Origin: Candidatus Mediterraneibacter stercoripullorum
Lineage (GTDB): Bacteria > Bacillota > Clostridia > Lachnospirales > Lachnospiraceae
DNA: 64,000 nucleotides
Direction of reading: 5' to 3'
Assembly: GCA_019115765.1 (NCBI GenBank)
Contig: DXCZ01000095.1
Location: forward strand, 31,065-95,064
Shown piece by piece: positions 54,316 to 63,924 of the stretch (the first letter of the stretch is position 1; each line of letters opens with the position of its first letter). The notes beneath the pieces were generated by a model, which was given only the letters and a program-made list of their open reading frames with translations, was not told where the DNA came from and made no database searches. The translations under genes were made by a program, and so were the position numbers.

Positions 54316-55920
54316 TCAGATACCCGCATCTACCGCCGCCCGCTCAATCACTAGCCCGGTGCGGTATTTCTCCATGAATCTCTCATATCCTTCCACATCC
54401 TCCGGGACCGGTTTCATACCTGTCCCCTCCGCGTCGCAGAAGACTTTGTCAGCCAGATAGGCGGCAAGAGTCTCTCCGGGCTCTCTTCGTTCCATGTAAT
54501 CCGCCAACAGGGCAATCCCCCATGCACCGCCTTCTCCTGCAGTCTCCATCACCCAGACCGGTGTGTCAATGGCCGCCGCAAGAATCCTCTGACCTACGCC
54601 CTTCGTCTTGAACAGTCCGCCATGCCCCATCATTTTGTCCAGCTTCACATCCTCTTTTTTCAGGAGAATATCCATGCCAGTCTTCAGGGCGCCAAGAGAT
54701 GTATACAGATGGACTCTCATGAAGTTGGGCAGATCAAACCGGCTCTCAGGTGAACGGACAAACAGGGGCCTTCCTTCCTCGAACCCGGTGATATGCTCTC
54801 CGGAAAAATAGTTATACGCCAGCAGTCCGCCGCAGTCTGCTTCTCCCTCCAGTGCCTTGTTGTACAGAACAGAGAATATACGGTCCATATCCGCATCCAT
54901 GCCCATACAGTCAGCAAACTCCTTAAACAGGCCTGCCCATGCATTCAGATCTGAGGTGCAGTTATTGCAATGTACCATAGCCACCAAATCTCCGGATGGG
55001 GTTGTTACCAGATCGATCTCCTCATAAGGCCGGGACAGCTCTTTCTCAAGAACTGCCATGGCAAACACGCTTGTCCCGGCAGATACATTTCCGGTGCGGA
55101 CCGCCACGCTGTTGGTGGCTGCCATTCCGGTCCCGGCGTCACCTTCCGGCGGGCACAGCGGAATGCCTGCTTCCAGTTCTCCTTCCGGATCCAGGAACAG
55201 AGCGCCCGCTGCCGTCAATCTTCCGGCCTCTTCCCCTGCCAGAAGGACTTTGGGCAGGATGTTGCCTATCTTCCATGGAAACCCCTTCTCTGCAACCAGC
55301 TCATCAAACTGATCCAGCATCCGTGCATTATAATCCTTCGTAACCGTATCAATAGGAAACATGCCTGATGCGTCGCCGCTGCCAATCACCCGTTCACCAG
55401 TAAGCGTCCAATGTATATAACCTGCCAGGGTGGTGATGAACCGGACATCCTTCACATGTTCTTCCCCGTTCAGGATTGCCTGATAAAGGTGGGCAATGCT
55501 CCATCTCTGGGGAATATGGTAGGAGAACAGATCGGACAGCTTCTCTGAGGCCTCACCGGTAATCGTATTTCTCCAGGTCCGGAAAGGTACGAGAAGACGA
55601 TCATTTTCATCAAAGGCCAGATAACCGTGCATCATAGCACTGACGCCCATTGCTGCCAGACGTGTCAGCTTTACTTCGTATTTTTCTTCCACATCTCTCT
55701 TCAGATCACGGTAGCAGCCCTGGAGCCCTTTTCGGATATCTTCCATATCGTAGGTCCAGATATGATCCACATATCTGTTTTCCCAGTCATAACTTCCGGA
55801 TGCCACAGGCGATCTATCCACATCGATCAGCACTGCTTTAATCCTAGTGGATCCCAATTCAATTCCCAGGACTGCACGCCCTTCCTCTATTGTTTTCCTG
55901 ATCTCTTCTCTCTTTCTCAT
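54316..55920 (-). CDS. FGGY-family sugar kinase, probable L-ribulokinase
   Basis: 534 residues. FGGY fold with [14 protein letters not shown] (phosphate 1), [49 protein letters not shown], and ADP-region [44 protein letters not shown]. It is more xylulokinase-like than enterobacterial AraB, but its place at the end of an araR-araD-araA operon argues for L-ribulose as substrate, like the non-orthologous ribulokinase described in Clostridium acetobutylicum. Start at 55920 (MRKREEIRK) with GGAGG 8 nt upstream; a start 7 codons earlier lacks one. Confidence 0.82.
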   Translation of the reverse strand: MRKREEIRKTIEEGRAVLGIELGSTRIKAVLIDVDRSPVASGSYDWENRYVDHIWTYDMEDIRKGLQGCYRDLKRDVEEKYEVKLTRLAAMGVSAMMHGYLAFDENDRLLVPFRTWRNTITGEASEKLSDLFSYHIPQRWSIAHLYQAILNGEEHVKDVRFITTLAGYIHWTLTGERVIGSGDASGMFPIDTVTKDYNARMLDQFDELVAEKGFPWKIGNILPKVLLAGEEAGRLTAAGALFLDPEGELEAGIPLCPPEGDAGTGMAATNSVAVRTGNVSAGTSVFAMAVLEKELSRPYEEIDLVTTPSGDLVAMVHCNNCTSDLNAWAGLFKEFADCMGMDADMDRIFSVLYNKALEGEADCGGLLAYNYFSGEHITGFEEGRPLFVRSPESRFDLPNFMRVHLYTSLGALKTGMDILLKKEDVKLDKMMGHGGLFKTKGVGQRILAAAIDTPVWVMETAGEGGAWGIALLADYMERREPGETLAAYLADKVFCDAEGTGMKPVPEDVEGYERFMEKYRTGLVIERAAVDAGI

Positions 55921-55977
55921 TTTCTGCCTCCTGCCTTTCATCCAGGCATGGGCCTTTTGCTTATACCGGCCACATGC

Positions 55978-56964
55978 CTATAACATTGATTTTCTTAACT
56001 CTTCCCCACTCTTCAGGCTTAAGTATGCCGGTGCAATATCAAACACTGTCCTGCATCCGCTCTGTCCTTCCTGTGCCATTCTGTATGCCGCTCTCGCATA
56101 TGCAGCAAGTACGGAAGAAGTAAATTCCGGATTGGAATCCAGCTTCAGACTGTACTCGATGAGATGACTGTTCTCACCGTTCCAGCCAGTCTTTCCGCTT
56201 CGCAGCACAAATCCTCCGTGAGGAATTCCACTGTGGTCTCGCTCCAACTCTTCCTCACTGATAAAGTGTACAGTTGTATCATAATCCGAGAAATAATTCG
56301 GCATGGTCTTGATTTCTTCTTCTACCCTTGCAGCGTCCGCACCATCTTCAAGTACCACGAAGCATTCTCTCGTATGCTTATCCCTCGTACTGAGTTCTGG
56401 GTTCTCCCCGTTTCTCACAGCCTCCAGTGCTTCTGGCACAGGGATTGTATACTGCTTTGCATCCTTTACTCCTTCCACTCTGCGGACAGCGTCAGAATGC
56501 CCCTGGCTGACTCCTTTTCCCCAGAAGGTGTAGTCCTTTCCATCAGGAAGAATCGCATTAGCATAGAGACGGTTCAGGGAGAACATTCCCGGATCCCAGC
56601 CAACGGAAATAACTGCCACCTTACCGCCTGACTTCGCAGACTCATCAACATTTGCAAAGTGTTCCGGAATCCGTGCATGAGTGTCAAAACTGTCCACCAC
56701 ATTGAACATCTTCGCATACTCCGGCGTCTGCACCGGAAGATCTGTAGCACTTCCTCCGCAGAGGATCATCACATCGATCTTGTCCTTCCACTGAGAGGCA
56801 TCCTCGATCCTGCATACCGGAACTCCCTCTGTCAGGATCTGAACCTGCTCCGGATCCCTGCGGGTAAATACTGCTGCAAGCTCCATATCCTCATTCTGTT
56901 TCACTGCGCATTCCACGCCTCTTCCCAGGTTTCCATACCCTAAAATACCGATTCTGATACTCAT
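55978..56964 (-). CDS. ddh: meso-Diaminopimelate dehydrogenase
   Basis: 328 residues, family length. NADP loop GILGYGNLGRGVE (6-18), LCGGSATDLPVQTPEYAKMFNVVDSFDTHARIPEH, SVGWDPGMFSLNRLYANAILP, GVSQGHSDAVRRVEGVKDA and HGGFVLRSGKTG. It makes meso-DAP in one step from tetrahydrodipicolinate and ammonia. The start is MSIRIGILGYG with AAGGAG 10 nt upstream; the long N-terminal extension in frame is rejected. Its position between araA and the ribulokinase gene is odd for a lysine/peptidoglycan gene. Confidence 0.95.
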   Translation of the reverse strand: MSIRIGILGYGNLGRGVECAVKQNEDMELAAVFTRRDPEQVQILTEGVPVCRIEDASQWKDKIDVMILCGGSATDLPVQTPEYAKMFNVVDSFDTHARIPEHFANVDESAKSGGKVAVISVGWDPGMFSLNRLYANAILPDGKDYTFWGKGVSQGHSDAVRRVEGVKDAKQYTIPVPEALEAVRNGENPELSTRDKHTRECFVVLEDGADAARVEEEIKTMPNYFSDYDTTVHFISEEELERDHSGIPHGGFVLRSGKTGWNGENSHLIEYSLKLDSNPEFTSSVLAAYARAAYRMAQEGQSGCRTVFDIAPAYLSLKSGEELRKSML

Positions 56965-57143
56965 TTCTTTTCTGCTCCTTTTCTTCTTGTCCGCCAGAAG
57001 AAGCCATTCCCCGGATATCATTCTCCGGGATCCGTCTCTCCCTGCCGGAATACTTATCGAAGCACCGGGCCGGTCTGCCCATTCCGGCGCTTCCATTCAC
57101 ATTATACCGTCTGCCGGCATAAAAAGGAACCCTAAAGAAACAT

Positions 57144-58355
57144 CTATCTCCTATATGAGAGCTCATTCCATCTCAGTTCATTCTTCAGTCCCCGGATAGT
57201 AGTATCCTTATCAATGAACACCGCCTCAATGCCCATCATGTCTGCCCAGTCTCCCATCTGCTCTGCCGTCAGATCGTAGGAGAAAGCAGTGTGGTGGGCG
57301 CCTCCGCAGAGGATCCACGCTTCGGCTCCTGTGGCAAGATCAGGTTCAGGCGTCCAGAACGCAGTCGCCACCGGGAGCTTCGGCATCGGCTTTTCTGTCT
57401 TTTTGCAGTTTACGCTGTTGATGATCAGGCGGAACCGGTCTCCCAGATCGATCAGGGATGTGGCGACCGCCGGGCCTTCCTTCGCCGTGAACACGAGACG
57501 TGCCGGATCCTCCCTGTCTCCCATGGAGAGAGGCTGCTCCTTGATGCTGATTGGACCGTCTGCTATGCTCGGGCATACTTCCAGCATATGGACCTGAAGG
57601 ACTCCTTCTTTGCCCGGAACCAGGTTATAAGTGTAATCTTCCATCAGTCTCTGGATCGCAAGTCCCGGAAGCTGCTTCAGGCTGCCCAGATCCCCGAAGT
57701 GTGTGACGATAGCCTGATAGTCTTTCTCCTCCAGGAACCGCTCAAACCCGATCTCGATCTGTGCCTCCACTTTATCTCCCTCGGTCACTGCCACATTTCT
57801 CATATTATCGGCAACTCTCATGACGCGAACATGACTGCTCTCGACCACACCCACTGCTGTGCGCATCCAGGATGCAATCTTCTCCTGTACTCTGCTGTCA
57901 GACCAGTGTCCTGCAACGACCTTGCGTTCGATTCCCATTCTTGTAAAAATATGCCCGAACTCGCGGCCGCCGTGAGCCGACTGATTCTCGTTCATGAAGT
58001 CCATATCAATAGTATCATATGGAATTTCCTGGTTAAACTGGGTATGAAGATGAAGCAGCGGCTTCCTATACTCCTGGAGACCAAGAATCCAGGATTTGGC
58101 TGGTGAAAACGTATGCATCCAGGTGATGACTCCCGCACAGTTCTCATCCATATTTGCCTCGTTAAGTGTCTTCCTGATCAGCTCATTTGTGATCAGCGTT
58201 GGTTTCCAGACCACCTCTTACGGAAGCACTCCAGACTCATTTAGCCTGCCCACGATGATTCTGGAATGCTCTGCCACATGGGCAAGGCACTCGTCTCCAT
58301 ACAGGTCCTGAGATCCGGTACAGAACCAGAATTTGTAATCTTTTCTTTGCAGCAT
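57144..58355 (-). pseudogene. araA: L-arabinose isomerase, broken by a nonsense codon and two deletions
   Basis: From ATG 58355 (AGGAGG upstream) the frame reads MLQRKDYKFWFCTGSQDLYG to LNESGVLP, then TAA (58217-58215) where homologues have Tyr, then EVVWKPTLITNELIRK in the same frame. Two in-frame gaps follow: KVEAQI joins directly to EIGFERF (57756-57764), lacking about 60 residues, and IQRLME joins DYTYNLVPG (57636-57647), lacking about 36. The second gap removes the GFxGEGDWKTA segment with an active-site metal-ligand Glu. The remaining sequence, about 400 codons against about 500, is highly conserved. The product cannot be a working isomerase. Confidence 0.9.
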
Positions 58356-58407
58356 TGTTTCATCCTCCTGAATTTATGTTTTTTCGCTAATAGATTGCTA
58401 ATGTACC

Positions 58408-59106
58408 CTACAATTTCTGACCATAATAGGCATTTGCCCCGTGCTTCCTGTAATAGTGCTTATCCTGAAGCTCCTGGGGTGCCGGCTGCACCTCTGGATT
58501 GATCACCTCGCATCTGGCGGCCATCTTCGCTACCTCTTCCACTACCACAGCATTGTGCACTGCTTCATGAGCATCCTTTCCCCACGTGAATACCCCGTGA
58601 TTCTTGCAAAGTACAGCCGGAACCGCATTGTAGTCCTTGTGGCGCAATTCAAATTCATCGGCGATCAGAATTCCTGTATTTTTCTCATATGCCTCCTCGA
58701 TTTCCTCTTTCGTCAGATTGCGGACACAGGGAATCTCGCCGTAAATGTAATCTGCATGGGTTGTTCCGTAACAGGGGATGTCCCGTCCCGCCTGAGCCCA
58801 GCTCGTTGCCCAGGACGAATGTGTATGCACTACGCCTCCGATCTCCGGGAACCGGTTATACAGCACCATATGAGTAGGCGTGTCCGATGAGGGATTGTAT
58901 CTTCCCTCCACTTTATTTCCATTCAGATCCATCACTACCATATCATCCGGTGTCAGCTTCTCATATTCCACTCCGCTTGGCTTGATGACGAAAAGCCCCT
59001 TTTCTCTGTCAATACCGCTTACATTGCCCCACGTAAATGTTACCAGGTCATACTTCGGCAGGAGCATGTTTGCCTCATATACTTCTTTCTTCAACTTTTC
59101 CAGCAT
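58408..59106 (-). CDS. araD: L-ribulose-5-phosphate 4-epimerase
   Basis: 232 residues, family length. Class II aldolase-like fold with zinc His pair HTHSSWA (about 95-97), a third zinc His in [10 protein letters not shown], the phosphate-binding GNVSG, SGVEY and SSDTPTH segments, and C-terminal GANAYYGQ. It converts L-ribulose-5-P to D-xylulose-5-P, the substrate of xfp. AAAGGAG before ATG. Second gene of the ara operon, intact although araA downstream is broken. Confidence 0.96.
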   Translation of the reverse strand: MLEKLKKEVYEANMLLPKYDLVTFTWGNVSGIDREKGLFVIKPSGVEYEKLTPDDMVVMDLNGNKVEGRYNPSSDTPTHMVLYNRFPEIGGVVHTHSSWATSWAQAGRDIPCYGTTHADYIYGEIPCVRNLTKEEIEEAYEKNTGILIADEFELRHKDYNAVPAVLCKNHGVFTWGKDAHEAVHNAVVVEEVAKMAARCEVINPEVQPAPQELQDKHYYRKHGANAYYGQKL

Positions 59107-59174
59107 GATGTTCTCTCCTTTCCCGATCTACTTATCCTCTATTTATTAACTTTCGTTTCTTTATCTCCTAGTGT

Positions 59175-60260
59175 TCATCCGCCAAACTCACAGACCACAC
59201 GCACGGAATCCCGGACCACCAGTTCCGGTTCCAGTTCCATCGTTTCCATCGGCTCATCTCCTGTCACACACCGTACCATCTGCCCTGCCGCTGTCTTCCC
59301 CAGTTCCTCCACCGGATTGTTGACAGAAGTCAGGGGAACCGTGCAGAACCGGGCCAGACTTGAATTATCGATTCCAACAATCGACAAATCATCGGGCACT
59401 TTCTTCCCTGCATTTCTCATGAGAGATACCAGACGGTAGGCAATCTCATCATTGTAGCAGACGCAGGCTGTACAGCCTTCCAGCCTCTTCATGATCCTGC
59501 TGCCCTCGCCCTCCATCTCATGGATTTCCTCCGAGTCCATCCATATGATGCTGCGTCCTATCACTTTGATATCCCGCTCAATAAGTGCCCGTGTATACCC
59601 TGCGTAACGGAGATGTCCCTGTCCGTCATCCGCCTTGAAGATTCCTCCGATCCTTGTGTGTCCACATTCCAGGAGATGTCTGGCAGCAAGATATCCCGCC
59701 CTGCTGTCATCCATACTCACATGAGGACAGTCCAGCTCCCGGTAGAAACTGTTGATGAACAGGATCGGAATCCCGGTCTTCTCCAGTTCGCGGTACAGAT
59801 CCAGGTTGGGATTAGGCAGGCCGCTGCGCACAGTTTCCGCGATCAGCCCATCAATCGAACGATTCCGGATGAACTCTCTGAGTATCATCCTCTCTTTTTC
59901 CACCGCGTTGTCCGTCACTGAAATCTGCAGGACACACCCCGCGTCCGTAATGCCTCCTTCCATTCCTTTCAGTATAGATGGAAAAATATATGTATCTGCA
60001 TATGTAAGCATAGCCGCAATCCTAACCTCTCTTCCGGAACGCACTCTCTTCTTCTCGCAGACGTACGTCCCACTGCCCCTGCGGCTCTCCACCACACCTT
60101 CGTCTCCCAGGGTCTTCAGCGCCCTGCGGACAGTCTGACGGCTGACGCTGAACTGCTCCATAAGTTTCTTTTCAGGCGGAAGCCTGTCCCCATAGCGGAG
60201 ATTTCCTTTTCCGGTCTGCTCCCGCACCCATAGAATAATTTCTTCATATTTTTTGCTCAT
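59175..60260 (-). CDS. araR: GntR/LacI-type arabinose repressor AraR
   Basis: 361 residues. N-terminal GntR winged helix (1-70; LRYGDRLPPEKKLMEQFSVSRQTVRRALKTLGDEGVVESRRGSGTYV) fused to a LacI-type periplasmic-binding-like sensor (about 80-355; IAAMLTYADTYIFPSILKGMEGG, IPILFINSFYRELDCPHVSMDDSRAGYLAARHLLECGHTRIGGIF, SIVGIDNSSLARFCTVPLTSV). This chimeric layout and the operon identify AraR, which releases DNA on binding L-arabinose. First gene of the ara operon, so probably autoregulated. Confidence 0.93.
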   Translation of the reverse strand: MSKKYEEIILWVREQTGKGNLRYGDRLPPEKKLMEQFSVSRQTVRRALKTLGDEGVVESRRGSGTYVCEKKRVRSGREVRIAAMLTYADTYIFPSILKGMEGGITDAGCVLQISVTDNAVEKERMILREFIRNRSIDGLIAETVRSGLPNPNLDLYRELEKTGIPILFINSFYRELDCPHVSMDDSRAGYLAARHLLECGHTRIGGIFKADDGQGHLRYAGYTRALIERDIKVIGRSIIWMDSEEIHEMEGEGSRIMKRLEGCTACVCYNDEIAYRLVSLMRNAGKKVPDDLSIVGIDNSSLARFCTVPLTSVNNPVEELGKTAAGQMVRCVTGDEPMETMELEPELVVRDSVRVVCEFGG

Positions 60261-60371
60261 CCGCTATCCTTTCCCGATCATAGATTATTCCCTCCGGAAT
60301 TCTTCCCGGCAGCTTATCGTCAATACAATGAAATATCATTACAGATACACTATATAGCAAAACAACTTTCA

Positions 60372-60466
60372 GTACAATTCATATTATTTCTAAAGATTAA
60401 AGCTTATTTTTATGTAAAAATAAAAAGTTGTACCTCTTTTTATTGTCAAAAGCAGTACAACTTTTT
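60372..60466. promoter_or_regulatory. AraR-like operator half-sites upstream of araR
   Basis: AAAAAGTTGTAC (60422-60433) and GTACAACTTTTT (60455-60466) are perfect inverted repeats with centres 33 bp apart (about three helical turns); a third GTACAA lies at 60372-60377, overlapping a minus-strand TTGTAC that can serve as -35. GTACAA half-sites resemble Bacillus AraR boxes. A minus-strand TTGACA also lies inside the interval. No ORF in the 370-bp gap. Confidence 0.55.
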
Positions 60467-60590
60467 AACTAAGACTTTCGCTTGAAGATCTCTTGCACTG
60501 AGCATAGTCGCTCTGGTGCCAAATTTCTGATTTGCACGAGTATGCACATTCCGCGAAGCATTTGTTAACAGGGGCCAAAGTTTCCTGAAA

Positions 60591-60622
60591 AAAGCATCCA
60601 GCCGCTCTCGACCGGATGCTTT
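60591..60622 (-). terminator. Terminator of the hydrogenase gene
   Basis: AAAGCATCC/GGATGCTTT stem whose minus-strand sequence is followed by a run of T (GGATGCTTTTTTC), 9 nt after the stop at 60631. A good intrinsic terminator. Confidence 0.85.
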
Positions 60623-60630
60623 ATATAAAT

Positions 60631-62124
60631 CTATCTGTGCATGGAGAAGGAATCCTCGTCATAATTGCTCAGATTATCGTAAATTCCCCTGTCATCTGCT
60701 TCCTTGATCAGAGTGTCTCTTGACTTCTTCGCCATCATCTGATCCTTGAAGGAGCTGGGACCACCCACACAGCCTCCTTCACATGCCATACCTTCGATAA
60801 AATCTTCCGGAAGCCTTCCCACCTTCATGAGCAGAAGAGCCTTCTTACACTCGGCAGCGCCGTTCGCCTTACATACTTTGATATCGGCGTCGTTTCCAGA
60901 CTCCTTCAGGCTTTCCAGGACAGCAGCAGTAACGCCGCCGGAGTTGCCGAATCTCTTACCGAATACAGATGCTTCCTGATATGTATTCTCAACCGGCTCC
61001 AGTGATACTCCCTTCGCTCTCATCATGGCACGGATCTCACTGTATGTCAGAACATAATCCGCGTTTCCTTCAATCTTCTGATCTGCTACTTCTGATTTCT
61101 TTGCCACACATGGTCCGATAAATACAGTCACAGCGTCAGGATCTTTCGCCTTGATGAGACGCGATACGCCACACATCGGAGATACCGTTGTAGAAATCCT
61201 GTCACTGAGCTCAGGAAAATGTTTCCGAACCATATTTACAAATCCAGGACAGCAGGAAGTTACTTTCTTCTTGCCTTCTGCATATGCCTCACGCCATTCT
61301 TCTGCTTCAGATTTTGCAGTGAGATCTCCCCCGAGTCCTACTTCCACGAACTCTGTAAAACCAAGCTCCCTCATGGCTTTCTTCCAGCTTGCCATTGTGA
61401 TCTCCGCCCCGAACTGGCCCTCAGTAGCCGGAGCCAGCATAGCATATACATGCTTTCCGGATTGAATTGCTCTGATCACAGGCACCATGTATGTTTTGGA
61501 ACCGATAGCTCCAAATGGGCAGCTGTGGATACACTTTCCGCAACGAATACACTTCTCGTCATCGATCACGGAAATACCATACTCGTCATAAGAAATCGCA
61601 TCAACCGGACAACTGAACTTACATGGTCTCTTCAAATGAGCTATGGCGTTGTATGGACAGGCCTCCGCACATTTGCCGCACTCTTTACATTTCGCCGGAT
61701 CGATATGAGTGCGGTGACGTCCCACCTCAATAGCTCCAAACTTACATGCGTTCATACATGCCTTTCCAAGGCAGTTCTGACAGTTCTCTGTAACCGTGTA
61801 ACTGGAAATGGGACAGTCCTCGCAGGCAGAATTGATGACCTGGATCACATTGCCATCATCCGTGATCCCCGGCGCTTTCCCCTCCGCCAGGCGGACACGC
61901 TGCCTGATGATCTCCCTCTCTTTGTAGATGCAGCAGCGGAACTGCGGTGTAGGTCCCGGAATCAGTTTAAAGGGAATCTCATCCTTGCGCTCCTCCAGCT
62001 CTCCGTCAAATGCAAGCCGCGCCACCTCTTCCAAAACCGCATGTTTGATCTTGATTACATTTGCGTCTGCGTACTTCAACGTCTTTTCCTCCATAACTAT
62101 CATTTTTTGATTTTCCAGGCACAT
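60631..62124 (-). CDS. [FeFe] hydrogenase, group B type
   Basis: 497 residues. An N-terminal accessory region with a Cys cluster (CEDCPISSYTVTENCQNCLGKACMNACKFGAIEV), two ferredoxin-type 4Fe-4S sites (CKECGKCAEACPYNAI; CIRCGKCIHSCPFGAI), and the H-cluster domain with L1 TSCCPGF, VSPMCGVSR, L2 IGPCVAKKSE and L3 EGMACEGGCVGGP. These loop variants fit group B, not the classical group A MPCxxKxxE form. It probably exchanges electrons between ferredoxin and H2 in the cytoplasm. Start at 62124 follows CAGGAACT; a Met at residue 11 (62094) is an alternative. Confidence 0.9.
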   Translation of the reverse strand: MCLENQKMIVMEEKTLKYADANVIKIKHAVLEEVARLAFDGELEERKDEIPFKLIPGPTPQFRCCIYKEREIIRQRVRLAEGKAPGITDDGNVIQVINSACEDCPISSYTVTENCQNCLGKACMNACKFGAIEVGRHRTHIDPAKCKECGKCAEACPYNAIAHLKRPCKFSCPVDAISYDEYGISVIDDEKCIRCGKCIHSCPFGAIGSKTYMVPVIRAIQSGKHVYAMLAPATEGQFGAEITMASWKKAMRELGFTEFVEVGLGGDLTAKSEAEEWREAYAEGKKKVTSCCPGFVNMVRKHFPELSDRISTTVSPMCGVSRLIKAKDPDAVTVFIGPCVAKKSEVADQKIEGNADYVLTYSEIRAMMRAKGVSLEPVENTYQEASVFGKRFGNSGGVTAAVLESLKESGNDADIKVCKANGAAECKKALLLMKVGRLPEDFIEGMACEGGCVGGPSSFKDQMMAKKSRDTLIKEADDRGIYDNLSNYDEDSFSMHR

Positions 62125-62225
62125 AGTTCCTGTGCTTTTCTTTTACTTATGATAACATGGGAGAAAATATTTTCCTAGTGATTTTTTTAACAAAGCCTTG
62201 TATTATTTGAGATACAAACTTCTGT

Positions 62226-63710
62226 TCAGGACAGCAGTTCCCTCACCATATCAGCGTCAAACTCTACCGACTTCATATGCCCCACTTCAATCTGATACAG
62301 GGCATTTGCCGCAATGTGCTCCGCTGCCTGCTCCAGGTCACGGATCCCGCTGGTATTTCTGTGCAGATCGATGACAGCCTCCAGTCCGTCAGAAGTCAGG
62401 ATACATTCATCTTCCTGCATGCCGATCCTCTTCAGCACTTTCGGCAGAGCATATCTGGAGAAGATTACCTTCTTCTCCTCGGGAGTATAATCAGGAATCT
62501 CGATCACCGCAAATCTTGACATGAGAGGCGCGCTGATCTGGTCCTTGTCATTGGCTGTCGCAATGGGATAGACGCCTACTGTAGGGATCATACACTCGAT
62601 ATAGTTGTCTGTAAATCCCAGATTATCCAGCAAAGTCAGAAGTACATCCGCCGGGTTGCCGTTTCCTTTGCCGGAAGCCGCCTTATCCAGCTCATTGATG
62701 ATGAACACCAGGTTGGACTCGCCCGCCATGGAGAACGCATCCATAATGATCCCCGGCTTTGCATTGGCATAGATCCGTGAGCTTCCCGTCAGCTGCTCGG
62801 GATCGTTAATAGAGCTCATGTCCAGAGTGGTCCACGGCAGCTTCAGGATCTTAGCCACCGCATAGGCGATCTGGGATTTTCCTGTTCCGGCAGGTCCGAT
62901 CAGCAGCAGACCATAGGCCGGCAGCGTGTGGGTCCGGTTGATCTGGATGATTGTCTCGATGATCCTCTGCTTTACCCGCTCCATTCCATAGAGCTCCTCA
63001 TCCAGGATCCTCCGGGCCTCTTCCGGATCGATCGCCTCGAAATAATTCCCTTTCCACTGAATATTCATCATAATGGACAAAGCTCTCTGGGCATGGCGCC
63101 TCTCTTCAGGGGAAACTTCGTGAGACTTGGCCACCGCCAGGTTTCTCCTTGCCCAAAGACGGATATTATCCGGCAGCGTTCTTCCTGCACAGGTGATAAA
63201 ATCTGTAATACTCTGGATACTTGTCAGCTTCATGCTGTCTCCGGACTCTTCCTCGTCTTCATCCGGTATCTCCTCAGTAGGAGCGTCGCTGGAAAGCAGA
63301 CGCTCGATCATAAACTGGAGGAAACCATCCTCAGCGGAAAGTTTTCCGCCTCCTCCAAAGGCAATCTCCCGGATCTTGTACACCGCATATCCATCCTCCC
63401 GGTCAGCGCCGGAGAGCCGCACATTGATATGGTTCTCCCCCAGCCATTTCAGCAGACTGACAAATCTTGCGTCGAGCTGCAGGATATCCGCGCTTACAGT
63501 CCCTTCCTCCGTCTGCACTTCAAAGGAAGTCCGTTTGACCGGATTGGTAAACATCCCGCTGGAATGATGCTTCAGCTCTCCTCTGCTGTTATCCAGCACC
63601 AGGATCGGATGTCCGGCAGAAGGCTGAGACTCATTGGAATAAAATATTTCATAGGTACACACAGAACCTTTCTCTGTGTCCGGTGAACTGTTAAAATCAA
63701 AAACTGGCAT
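62226..63710 (-). CDS. Lon-like AAA+ ATPase without protease domain
   Basis: 494 residues. N-terminal about 160 residues are not recognised; an acidic Glu/Asp linker (about 145-158) follows, then a helical region (LPDNIRLWARRNLAVAKSHEVSPEERRHAQRALSIMMNI) and an AAA+ module like Lon: LDEELYGMERVKQRIIETI, Walker A GPAGTGKS (272-279), SSINDPEQLTGSSRIYANAKPGIIMDAF, Walker B LVFIINELDKA with Asn339 in place of the usual Asp, sensor 1 Asn387, Arg finger near R399, sensor 2 TSGIRDLEQAAEHIAANAL. The Lon Ser-Lys protease domain is absent; the protein ends after the AAA+ lid. Function unknown; possibly a chaperone. GGGAGG before ATG. Confidence 0.88.
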   Translation of the reverse strand: MPVFDFNSSPDTEKGSVCTYEIFYSNESQPSAGHPILVLDNSRGELKHHSSGMFTNPVKRTSFEVQTEEGTVSADILQLDARFVSLLKWLGENHINVRLSGADREDGYAVYKIREIAFGGGGKLSAEDGFLQFMIERLLSSDAPTEEIPDEDEEESGDSMKLTSIQSITDFITCAGRTLPDNIRLWARRNLAVAKSHEVSPEERRHAQRALSIMMNIQWKGNYFEAIDPEEARRILDEELYGMERVKQRIIETIIQINRTHTLPAYGLLLIGPAGTGKSQIAYAVAKILKLPWTTLDMSSINDPEQLTGSSRIYANAKPGIIMDAFSMAGESNLVFIINELDKAASGKGNGNPADVLLTLLDNLGFTDNYIECMIPTVGVYPIATANDKDQISAPLMSRFAVIEIPDYTPEEKKVIFSRYALPKVLKRIGMQEDECILTSDGLEAVIDLHRNTSGIRDLEQAAEHIAANALYQIEVGHMKSVEFDADMVRELLS

Positions 63711-63872
63711 AATTTCCTCCCTGTCTCATCAAATCTTCCCATAGTTTATCATAAAACCAATCCAAGAACAATCTATTCTCCAAGTGCTGTATTCTCCGAC
63801 AGCCTCTACTCCCCCGTGGCTTCCTGATATAGCTCTGTTCCAGGATCCGTCTTCATTCTTCTGTACAGAATA

Positions 63873-63924
63873 TTCAAGACTCGCTTGCGAGTCTTGGCGC
63901 GGGATTCGGGTCAGCTTTAGCTGA
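63873..63924. repeat. 52-bp double-palindrome repeat, copy 2 (inverted)
   Basis: Reverse complement of 43175-43226 with one mismatch (ACTCGCTTGCGAGT versus ACTCGCATGCGAGT). It lies in the 290-bp gap upstream of the AAA+ gene; the rest of the gap to the window end shows no open reading frame, tRNA or other repeat I can support. Confidence 0.9.

Noticed and set aside
56965..57096. 44-residue extension of ddh
   Set aside because: Non-conserved, arginine-rich, no ribosome site; MSIRIGILGYG with AAGGAG upstream is the family start.
57144..58214. Annotating araA as an intact gene from an internal start
   Set aside because: The sequence upstream of the TAA clearly encodes the normal AraA N-terminus with its own AGGAGG, and two internal segments are missing.
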